NCBI GenBank assembly: GCA_021789565.1
Contig: JAJYJL010000644.1
Coordinates: 1 to 5,611, forward strand
From: Acidobacteriota bacterium
Lineage (GTDB): Bacteria > Acidobacteriota > Terriglobia > UBA7540
Length of the DNA: 5,611 bases
Direction of reading: 5' to 3'
Shown here: positions 1 to 5,377 of the stretch, piece by piece
How positions within the stretch are numbered: the stretch's first letter is position 1
How the letters are laid out: the number at the start of each line of letters is the position of its first letter
Program-made: the position numbers and the translations under genes
The notes under the pieces: generated by a model
The model's input: the letters and a program-made list of their open reading frames with translations, nothing else
Told to the model about the DNA's origin: nothing
The model's database searches: none

Positions 1-366
1 TGGAATGGATTCGTTAAGCGGTCACTCGAACTCGAACCGGCGATGCTCTCCGCTGTTTGGGGACGCAAGATTAGCAGCGACGAACTGCTGCAGGCAGGCA
101 GGCGCCTGATCACGCTGGACAGGGCGTTCAACGTCAGGGAAGGCATCAGGCGTGAGAGCGACGCATTGCCGCACCGGTTTATGGACGAACCCCTGCCCGA
201 GGGTCCCGCCAAGGACGCCGTCGCGGTCCTTGGGCCCTTGTTGGACCAATACTACCGGGCATACGATTGGGATGTCGAAACAGGTCTCCCGACTTACCGG
301 TCCTTACGCGCGTTCGGACTCGACGATATAGCCGTAGGCTTAGGCTCCCGTGGTCTATTGAAATGA
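1..366 (+). CDS. Aldehyde:ferredoxin oxidoreductase family catalytic subunit, C-terminal part (5' end outside window)
   Basis: The frame is open from base 1 and ends at TGA 364-366, giving 121 residues of the end of a normally ~600-residue protein. Seen: the C-terminal AOR pattern, with an arginine-rich helix, then AFNVREG, a D-x-LP-x-R motif, a Leu/Tyr helix (LDQYYRAYDWD) and the closing GLPTYRSLRAFGL. Known of the family: these cytoplasmic enzymes carry a tungsto- or molybdo-bis-pterin and one [4Fe-4S] cluster and interconvert aldehydes and carboxylic acids. Some relatives (BamB) reduce benzoyl-CoA. The pterin and cluster residues lie upstream of the window, so metal and substrate cannot be judged. 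The MoaD-like gene overlaps its stop (ATGA) and a four-cluster ferredoxin follows, supporting a multi-subunit AOR. Confident at family level, not subfamily. Confidence 0.9.
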   Translation, partial: WNGFVKRSLELEPAMLSAVWGRKISSDELLQAGRRLITLDRAFNVREGIRRESDALPHRFMDEPLPEGPAKDAVAVLGPLLDQYYRAYDWDVETGLPTYRSLRAFGLDDIAVGLGSRGLLK

Positions 367-677
367 CCGGGATGCCAGGGCGCGAATTGCAGGTTTACCT
401 CGCGCCGCCCCTGAGCGGCGCGGTTGGACAGCAGATTGTAACGGTTTCGTTGCCTCCTGAGGCGTGCATCGGAGACCTGCTCGCAGAATTGGTTCGGCGA
501 TTCGGCGGTAAGGTAGACAGACTGTTGTTCACTCCTGAGCATCACACGCTCGCAGAGCACTGGACCTTTATGCTGGACGACAAATGTTACTTTGCAAACC
601 GCCCGCACATTTTGGACGTGTCACTAGCTGGATGTGGCACTGTGAGCATTCTTCTCCCGCTTGCGGGAGGACACTAG
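363..677 (+). CDS. MoaD/ThiS-like small sulfur-carrier (ubiquitin-fold) protein ending in Gly-Gly-His
   Basis: A 104-residue protein. The start is ATG 363, which overlaps the AOR stop as ATGA; a second in-frame ATG at 372 is possible. The frame is open further upstream, but that part lies inside AOR. Seen: an N-terminal strand (LQVYLAPPL), a loop, a second strand (IVTVSLP), a helix (DLLAELVRRFG), later strands and a C-terminal strand leading to LPLAGGH. This order and the near-terminal Gly-Gly match the beta-grasp sulfur carriers. Known: MoaD carries a thiocarboxylate on its terminal glycine and supplies sulfur for the pterin dithiolene; small MoaD/ThiS homologues often sit beside AOR genes. 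Inferred role: cofactor maturation of this AOR. One His follows the diglycine, which is unusual because sulfur carriers normally end exactly at Gly-Gly. Activity may therefore need trimming, or the protein may have a structural role. Confidence 0.72.
   Translation: MTGMPGRELQVYLAPPLSGAVGQQIVTVSLPPEACIGDLLAELVRRFGGKVDRLLFTPEHHTLAEHWTFMLDDKCYFANRPHILDVSLAGCGTVSILLPLAGGH
665..671 (+). promoter_or_regulatory. Ribosome-binding site for the ferredoxin gene, formed by the diglycine codons of the MoaD-like gene
   Basis: GGGAGGA lies 5 to 6 bases upstream of GTG 677. It consists of the last base of an Ala codon plus the two GGA glycine codons of the preceding gene. Its position decides the GTG start of the ferredoxin and implies translational coupling, since the TAG stop and the GTG start share a base (TAGTG). 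Confidence 0.75.
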
Positions 678-1093
678 TGCCGACTGCCGTTGTGTTTCGC
701 GAGAGTACAGACCCGGAAACCAAGTGCGCGGGCTGTCGGACCTGCGAACTAGCGTGTGCCGCGCGCAATGGCGCGGCGAGTGTTAACCCGCGTTGGGCGC
801 GCATCCATGTTGTGCTGAACAGCCGCGAAAACCCGGTGCCCCTCGTTTGCCGCCACTGTGGCAAGCCGCCGTGCGTGCCAGCGTGTTCTGAAGGCGCCCT
901 CCATGTAAATTTCCACCGCGTGCTGCTGGACGCGCAGCGTTGTACCGGCTGCGGAGACTGTGTCAATGCCTGTCCTTTCCATGCAATTCGGATCAACTTG
1001 GCGACCCGCAAACTGTTGATTTGTGACCTGTGCGACGGGGATCCACGCTGCGTGCACTATTGTCCTCAGAACGTCCTGCACGTTAGTCGCTGA
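677..1093 (+). CDS. Four-cluster [4Fe-4S] ferredoxin, electron-transfer subunit of the AOR
   Basis: 138 residues from GTG 677, chosen because a strong Shine-Dalgarno lies just upstream and the start overlaps the previous stop. An in-frame ATG at 584 would lie deep inside the MoaD-like gene. Seen: sixteen cysteines in four groups, C17/20/23/27, C58/61/66/70, C89/92/95/99 and C116/119/125/129. The first and third groups have CxxCxxCxxxC spacing; the second and fourth have wider loops, as in DmsB/HycB-type iron-sulfur subunits. Known: AOR enzymes of some bacteria have a small polyferredoxin subunit of about this size that passes electrons from the catalytic subunit to a partner. Inferred: it binds four cubane clusters and serves the AOR encoded just upstream. 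No signal peptide is seen, so it should be cytoplasmic. Confidence 0.88.
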   Translation: MPTAVVFRESTDPETKCAGCRTCELACAARNGAASVNPRWARIHVVLNSRENPVPLVCRHCGKPPCVPACSEGALHVNFHRVLLDAQRCTGCGDCVNACPFHAIRINLATRKLLICDLCDGDPRCVHYCPQNVLHVSR

Positions 1094-1101
1094 GAGCGAA
1101 T

Positions 1102-1106
1102 GGAGG
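1102..1106 (+). promoter_or_regulatory. Ribosome-binding site deciding the ABC ATPase start
   Basis: GGAGG ends five bases before ATG 1112. An alternative in-frame ATG at 1100 overlaps this site and has no good Shine-Dalgarno of its own, so the downstream ATG is preferred. Confidence 0.65.
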
Positions 1107-1111
1107 AGTTG

Positions 1112-1909
1112 ATGGATGCACAGTACAAGGTTGCCATCTCTGGGCTATGCAAAGTCTTTGACGCGCAATCGAAAAAACCGGTCATCGCTCTGAACAACAT
1201 CAGCGTAAGGATTCCCGATGGGCAATTTGTCGTCATCGTGGGTCCAAGCGGGTGCGGCAAGACAACGCTGATCCGAATTTTGGCGGGACTGGAGACGCCG
1301 ACTGCGGGGCACGTGCACATGAACCAGAGCGACCGCAGCAGGCCCATAAACACGATGATCTTTCAGGAACAGTCCGTATTCCCGTGGATGAGCGTACGCG
1401 ACAACATCGAGTACGGACTGAGACTGCGCAAGATCAAGAAAGCCATCCGCCGCGAAACGGCCGATTACTACATCAAAAAGGTAGGGCTTTCCAAGTTTGC
1501 CGATTGCTATCCGCATCAACTTTCGGGTGGGATGAAACAGCGCGTCAGCGTTGCGCGTGCATTTGCGAATGACCCAGAGATCTTGTTGATGGATGAACCT
1601 TTTGCCGCTCTGGACGAGCAAAACAAGATTCTTTTGCAGGAAGAACTCTTGCGCATTTGGGAAGAGACCCGCAAGACCGTCATTTTTATCACGCATAGCA
1701 TCGACGAAGCCATTGTGCTCGGCGACCGGGTGCTGGTCATGACGACCCATCCGGGCACGATCAAGGCAGACGTCCCGGTAAATTTCGGACGTCCGCGCCG
1801 CGTCTATGAACTACGCAAGGACCCCAAATTCGGGCAACTCTTCTATGAGATCTGGGAATTGCTCAAGGATGAGGTAATAAAAGCCAAGCGAAAGGAGGGT
1901 GCAGAATGA
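1112..1909 (+). CDS. ABC transporter ATP-binding protein, nitrate/sulfonate/taurine (TauB/SsuB) type
   Basis: 265 residues from ATG 1112; starting at ATG 1100 would add four. Seen: Walker A GPSGCGKTT at 44-52, Q-loop around Q85 followed by the QSVFPW segment typical of this family, signature LSGGM-KQR from 137, Walker B ILLMDE at 157-162, D-loop AALD at 165-168 and switch histidine H195 in FITHS. The length is normal and all ATPase motifs are intact. Known: these ATPases drive uptake of small molecules such as taurine, sulfonates, nitrate, aromatic acids, pyrimidines or riboflavin with a TauC-like permease and an extracytoplasmic binding protein. The substrate cannot be read from the ATPase. 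The gene starts 18 bases after the ferredoxin gene and overlaps the permease start (ATGA), indicating one transcript and coupled translation. Confidence 0.93.
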   Translation: MDAQYKVAISGLCKVFDAQSKKPVIALNNISVRIPDGQFVVIVGPSGCGKTTLIRILAGLETPTAGHVHMNQSDRSRPINTMIFQEQSVFPWMSVRDNIEYGLRLRKIKKAIRRETADYYIKKVGLSKFADCYPHQLSGGMKQRVSVARAFANDPEILLMDEPFAALDEQNKILLQEELLRIWEETRKTVIFITHSIDEAIVLGDRVLVMTTHPGTIKADVPVNFGRPRRVYELRKDPKFGQLFYEIWELLKDEVIKAKRKEGAE

Positions 1910-2763
1910 TAGCGAAATCATCCGCTGAGACAGCCGAACTGCTTAACGTCGAACAAGTGCTGGGAATCCGTATCGAGAAAAAACCTCTCTGGAAACGGGC
2001 CGATGTTGGGGAACGTCTGTTGTCCATCTTTTCGCCGTTACTGCTGCTGGTGTTGTGGGAAGTCTTGGCCCGCGCCGGCTTGCTAAACCCAATTTTCTTC
2101 CCTGCACCGAGTTCCATCGCCGGGACCTTCGAGCAGATGGTCTCCTCGGGCGTACTGGCGGATAACCTGGGTGCGAGTATTGGTCGCATCATTATCGGGT
2201 TCACCTTGGCAGCGGTGCCGGGGCTGGCGCTCGGCATGTTGATGGGACTCTCGCCGTGGATACGCGCAGCGCTCAATCCCATGGTCGCCGTCACCTACCC
2301 GGTGCCGAAACTCGCTATTCTTCCTCTGATCCTGTTGATTTTTGGGCTGGGCGAAACGTCCAAGTACGTCATCGTCGCCATTGGCGGGTTCTATCTCATC
2401 CTCATTAACACAATGGCCGGTGTCATGAATATTGAAAAGATATATCTGGACGTGGGCAAGAACCTTGGCGCAAGCCGCTGGGAAATTTACCGCACCATTG
2501 CATTGCCCGGGTCTTTGCCGATGATCTTCGCCGGTTTTCGCCTCGCTTGGGGTGTGTGCCTGCTTGTCATCGTGGCCGCGGAATTTGTTGGCGCGAAAGC
2601 AGGTATCGGTTATCTCATCTGGCAATCGTGGCAGACATTTTCGGTGGAGCAAATGTACGTGGGCTTGATTGTTGTCTCTCTGCTCGGCTATATCTCGTCA
2701 CTTATCCTTGATGAGTTGGAGAGAGTACTGATTCCGTGGAAATCTTTCCATATGACTGCATAA
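1906..2763 (+). CDS. ABC transporter permease, TauC/SsuC-like inner-membrane component
   Basis: 285 residues. ATG 1906 overlaps the ATPase stop (ATGA) and follows a strong AGGAGG at 1893-1898, so the start is firm. Seen: a ~37-residue cytoplasmic N-terminus, then hydrophobic segments at about 38-58, 93-115, 125-147, 152-173, 210-230 and 251-269. The cytoplasmic coupling loop at about 183-201 (NLGASRWEIYRTIALP) matches the EAA motif that docks on the ATPase. The short motif PAPSSI after the first segment is typical of the TauC/SsuC group. Known: two copies form the channel of a nitrate/sulfonate/taurine-type importer. The substrate is unknown; no periplasmic or lipoprotein binding component is encoded in the window, so it must lie elsewhere or beyond the edges. 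The next reading frame begins immediately after the stop. Confidence 0.92.
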   Translation: MIAKSSAETAELLNVEQVLGIRIEKKPLWKRADVGERLLSIFSPLLLLVLWEVLARAGLLNPIFFPAPSSIAGTFEQMVSSGVLADNLGASIGRIIIGFTLAAVPGLALGMLMGLSPWIRAALNPMVAVTYPVPKLAILPLILLIFGLGETSKYVIVAIGGFYLILINTMAGVMNIEKIYLDVGKNLGASRWEIYRTIALPGSLPMIFAGFRLAWGVCLLVIVAAEFVGAKAGIGYLIWQSWQTFSVEQMYVGLIVVSLLGYISSLILDELERVLIPWKSFHMTA

Positions 2764-2785
2764 ATGCTCGGAAACAAAAAAATTC

Positions 2786-2792
2786 GGGGAGG
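2786..2792 (+). promoter_or_regulatory. Ribosome-binding site deciding the M24 protein start
   Basis: GGGGAGG lies seven bases upstream of ATG 2800. The in-frame ATG at 2764, which abuts the permease stop codon, would place this site inside the coding region and add 12 residues (a basic/glycine leader) with no family resemblance. Confidence 0.7.
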
Positions 2793-2799
2793 TGCTGGA

Positions 2800-4116
2800 A
2801 TGACATTCGGGAACTATACCGTGGACTATGAGCAGCGAAGCTACAATCCCGAACGAATGCGAAAGGAAAGGGTAGACCGAGCGCAAGCCATGCTGGACAA
2901 GTATGGCTTCGGCGCAATGATCGCGTACAACTATGAGAATCAGCGCTATCTCGGCTATTTTGGGCCGCGCCAGTTCGCAAGACGGCGCCCCGGCGTCTTT
3001 GTCTTGCTTATAAAAGGCGCGGGCTTGCCCTACGTTCCCGCCGTCTCTAACCCTGCCGAAGCCGAGATGATGCCGTGGTTCGAAGGCAAAATGAAACTGC
3101 GAACGTCCAAGCAACTGGCGATGCAACAGGCGTACCCGTCCAAGCTTGAATACATCCAGGAAGAATGGGATGCCACCGCCCGCGAGATCAAGTGGTTGCT
3201 TTCAGAGCATGGCGTTGCCGACCTGCCATGTGGAGTGGACATTACGAATTTCAACATGATTGCCGCGTGCCAGAGGGCTGGCCTCAACATCTGCGACGGC
3301 AATCACATCATGACGATGGCTCGCATTATGAAGACCAAAGATGAGATTGAATGTCTGAGAATGGCAGGCGTCATTGCCGAGAGCGCCCACTGGGAAGTTG
3401 CCAAAGCACTAAGGCCCGGTGTCACTGAATGGGAGATGGCTGGCGTAGCTGCAAATGCGCTTTTCAAGCTGGGGGCTGAAGAGATGGAAGGACCTAGCTT
3501 TGTGATCTGCTCAGGCGAAAGGTCTGGGAGGGGCATTCCGGCGATGCCCACGGATCGAATTGTGCGTCCCGGCGACATGTTCGTCATTGACATTAATGGG
3601 GTCAGCTTCCAAGGGTATCGAACCTGTTTCTATCGGACCTATGTTGTGGGCGACAAGCCAACCGAATTCCAAAAGGAAGTCTACAACTGCGCGTACGAAG
3701 GGCTGGTGGCGATGACCGAGTGTATGAAGCCCGGCGTGACGAATCATGAGATCCAAGAACAGTGGCTTGAAAAGGGGAAAGCGCCTGGGCTCTGGGGCTC
3801 GTCCCCCACATTCCCGGAACCGGGGCGGTATTACCTGGGTTCGGGGGCTCACCATATCGGTCTGGTTTCCGGGGATCCCGGTCCAATGGTCCCCGGAACG
3901 GTTGGTCTACTCAATCCGAACAGTCCGCCCCTCACCCTCGAAAAGGATATGTGTTTTGCCGTCGAAGTGGGATGCTATACTTGGGATGGCAAGCGCTGGG
4001 CCGACGACGGTGCCAAGATTGAGCACTGCGGGGTAGTAACCGAAGATGGTTTCGAAGTCTTTTACAAGTTCCCCAAGAAGGATTTGATCGCGTGCGGACT
4101 CCCCGGGAGGTACTAG
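2800..4116 (+). CDS. M24 (creatinase/aminopeptidase P/prolidase fold) protein with an altered active site
   Basis: 438 residues from ATG 2800; ATG 2764 is the longer alternative. Seen: an N-terminal creatinase-type domain at about 20-150 and a pita-bread catalytic domain at about 175-420. Aligning by eye to canonical metal ligands Asp, Asp, His, Glu, Glu gives D264 (VIDING), C276 where Asp is expected (GYRTCFYRT), H351 (AHHIGL), E389 (VEVG) and E408 (KIEH). The usual proton-shuttle His seven residues after the metal His is G358. The His usually three residues before the P-[ST]-D-R stretch appears to be P247. Known: peptidases of this family need the metal pair and these histidines; creatinase and the DMSP lyase DddP show that the fold also serves small-molecule chemistry. 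Inferred: probably not a conventional Xaa-Pro peptidase, but an enzyme acting on the compound imported by the adjacent transporter. It follows the permease by 36 bases and ends at the edge of an insertion sequence. Confidence 0.87.
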   Translation: MTFGNYTVDYEQRSYNPERMRKERVDRAQAMLDKYGFGAMIAYNYENQRYLGYFGPRQFARRRPGVFVLLIKGAGLPYVPAVSNPAEAEMMPWFEGKMKLRTSKQLAMQQAYPSKLEYIQEEWDATAREIKWLLSEHGVADLPCGVDITNFNMIAACQRAGLNICDGNHIMTMARIMKTKDEIECLRMAGVIAESAHWEVAKALRPGVTEWEMAGVAANALFKLGAEEMEGPSFVICSGERSGRGIPAMPTDRIVRPGDMFVIDINGVSFQGYRTCFYRTYVVGDKPTEFQKEVYNCAYEGLVAMTECMKPGVTNHEIQEQWLEKGKAPGLWGSSPTFPEPGRYYLGSGAHHIGLVSGDPGPMVPGTVGLLNPNSPPLTLEKDMCFAVEVGCYTWDGKRWADDGAKIEHCGVVTEDGFEVFYKFPKKDLIACGLPGRY

Positions 4117-4131
4117 GGCGTGTATGCAAAC
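4117..4131 (+). repeat. Left terminal inverted repeat of the IS
   Basis: GGCGTGTATGCAAAC matches the reverse complement of 4901-4915 (GGTGTGTGTGCAAAC) at 13 of 15 positions. It starts directly after the TAG stop of the M24 gene. Confidence 0.7.
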
Positions 4132-4132
4132 T

Positions 4133-4884
4133 CTACAACCAGAGCAGAATGGCTCCGATCACCGGCATGGCTCGGTAGCTCTCACCGCGTTTTTCATAGC
4201 GGGTGGCTAGACGCCGATTCTGCTTCAGACGATTGATCAGACGCTCGATCCGATTGCGCTCTTTATACGACTGACCATCAAAGGAATCCTGGCGACACCC
4301 GTTCGCTTTGCGAGGAATGGTCATCCGGGTCGAGTGCCGCCGCAGGTAGACCCGAATCGCCCGCATGCGGTAGGCTTTGTCCCCACGGAGGCGGTGCGGG
4401 CGCTACTTGGGGCGTCCGGGTCCAGCCTGTCGAATCGTACCTCCTGCCGTCACTCGCTCGAAGGCTTGGGACGCGTGGGTCTGACAGGGAGTGAGCACAA
4501 ACGTCATGGACTGACCGTTGCGCTCGGCGCGGAGGTGAACTTGGGTACCACCAGCCCATTGACTGCGCCCGAAAGCTTCTCTGGATGGGTCCCTTTTTTC
4601 GCCCCTGCCGCATGCTGGTGAGCCCGGACGATAGTGCTATTCAGAGGGCGATCCCATTCACCGGCCTTGTGCCAGAGATTAAAGCGACTGTAAACGGCGC
4701 TCCAGGAGCCGTGGCGTTCCGGTACAACGCGCCAAGGGGCTCCGGTGCGGAGGATCCAGCGAAGGCCATTCAGGATCCTCCGATCCTCGGCGCGTGGACG
4801 CCCTTCTTTCTTGCTCGGCGGCCGCACAGGTTCTGAGCGCCGCCATTGCTCATCGCTTAGACCATATCGACTAATGCCTTTCAT
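4133..4884 (-). pseudogene. IS5-family DDE transposase, broken
   Basis: Read on the minus strand from ATG 4884 to TAG 4133-4135. The N-terminal frame has the IS5 opening (YGLSDEQW), the motif ILNGLRWILRTGAPWR and STIVRAHQHAAGAKKG. A -1 frame change between about 4600 and 4573 leads into a frame carrying FGRS, GTQVHLRAERNGQSM, VLTPCQTH and GRPK, which is stopped by TAG at 4403-4405. Past this stop, the same frame continues with GDKAYR (second catalytic Asp), RIERLINRLKQNRRLATRYEK (catalytic Glu in the IER part) and AILLWL. The first catalytic Asp, normally directly before S/G-T-[IV]-VRAHQH, is Asn, and the ~25 residues usually found between the W-[DE]-R segment and this motif are missing, implying an internal deletion. 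Some IS5 subgroups use programmed frameshifting, so the frame change alone is not proof of decay; the nonsense codon and the lost Asp are. Very probably inactive. Confidence 0.85.
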
Positions 4885-4900
4885 TATAGGCAAAAGCCTG

Positions 4901-4915
4901 GTTTGCACACACACC
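4901..4915 (-). repeat. Right terminal inverted repeat of the IS
   Basis: GTTTGCACACACACC on the plus strand pairs with 4117-4131 at 13 of 15 positions. It lies upstream of the transposase start at 4884. Confidence 0.7.
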
Positions 4916-5377
4916 TTGTGACCTAGCGCGTAGCTATGCTCCGCTCGCCCTCCAGATTCTTGAGGAGCATTCTGGAACCGATGTCAGTGGTTTGAGCTTT
5001 GAAGATCATGGGCTGGACATCTTCCGCCGATGGATAGTGACAGGGGAAGAAGATTTAGTGTGTGCTATTGAAGGCGCCGAACAAGACCCGGAGGTTGGCC
5101 GCTTTCGCCGCACCCAACCATGTTCTGTAGTCGGTTGCTGCCTCTAACTCTGCCAGCCCGACGACATCGGGCGCAAGATGGGAGGAATATGCAGCGATAT
5201 CGGTCGCGTCCACAGCGCGGGAGGAAGCGTTGGCATCCCATGAGATTTCAGTAGACTGGGGCTGGGCAGTTCCGTGTCCAGTCAGCGTTCGCGTGCTCCC
5301 CTGTTGAGAGGATCGCTAGAACAGCATGATGTGTGGGCCTGCCGTGCATCGCAGATGCAACAGATGAGGAGCTTGAC
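4916..5377. other. 462-base intergenic stretch, no recognisable gene
   Basis: No recognised gene, RNA or array was found. Two frames without an ATG are open for about 86 codons each. One is on the plus strand (stop TAA 5145-5147, upstream stop inside the IS). The other is on the minus strand (5055-5315, stop TAA at 5055-5057, closed upstream by TAG at 5316-5318). The minus frame reads like protein in composition (for example HLAPDVVGLAELEAATDYR), but I cannot assign a family and it has no start. They overlap between 5055 and 5147, so both are unlikely to be real there. The stretch may hold remnants of a gene damaged by the insertion, plus the leader of the downstream ferredoxin gene. No convincing promoter or terminator was seen. 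Confidence 0.5.
5366..5371 (+). promoter_or_regulatory. Ribosome-binding site of the downstream ferredoxin gene
   Basis: GAGGAG lies six bases before ATG 5378 and fixes that start. The ATGs at 5355 and 5364 are in another frame. Confidence 0.65.

Larger units (their letters stand above)
4117..4915 (-). mobile_element. Decayed IS5-family insertion sequence (about 0.8 kb)
   Basis: The element is bounded by imperfect 15-base inverted repeats at 4117-4131 and 4901-4915 (13 of 15 matching) and contains one transposase on the minus strand that nearly fills it. Size, single DDE transposase and terminal repeats fit the IS5 family. The exact ends are uncertain. CTAG occurs at 4113-4116 directly left of the element and again at 4923-4926, seven bases beyond the right repeat. 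If these are the target duplication, the element would end at 4922 and its right repeat would not be strictly terminal. The insertion sits immediately after the stop codon of the M24 gene and separates the operon from the ferredoxin gene at 5378. Confidence 0.8.

Noticed and set aside
267..362. Longer start for the MoaD-like gene at ATG 267
   Set aside because: It would overlap the conserved AOR C-terminus by about 100 bases and add an Arg-rich leader outside the ubiquitin fold.
584..676. Upstream ATG extension of the four-cluster ferredoxin
   Set aside because: The extra residues overlap the MoaD-like gene, lack family similarity and have no Shine-Dalgarno, whereas GTG 677 has a strong one.
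1145..1750. A 201-codon open frame on the minus strand inside the ABC ATPase gene
   Set aside because: It is fully antisense to a gene with every ABC motif intact, has no recognisable domain and follows from the base composition of the coding strand.
2083..2652. A 189-codon open frame on the minus strand inside the permease gene
   Set aside because: It is antisense to a clear membrane permease; its His/Asp/Arg-rich translation has no family features.
1112..2763. Transporter as a tungstate or molybdate uptake system for the AOR cofactor
   Set aside because: The motifs fit the nitrate/sulfonate/taurine type, not the Mod, Tup or Wtp families, so metal-oxyanion uptake is unsupported despite the neighbouring AOR.
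4334..4836. Two plus-strand open frames within the insertion sequence (4334-4621 and 4585-4836)
   Set aside because: They are antisense to the identifiable transposase remnants and have no recognisable content.
5304..5332. Possible sigma-70 promoter (TTGAGA with a weak -10 about 17 bases on) before the second ferredoxin
   Set aside because: The -10 candidate matches the consensus poorly; not strong enough to annotate.
4916..5377. CRISPR array, tRNA or rRNA in the gene-free stretch
   Set aside because: No spaced direct repeats, no cloverleaf pattern and no rRNA-like conserved segments were seen.
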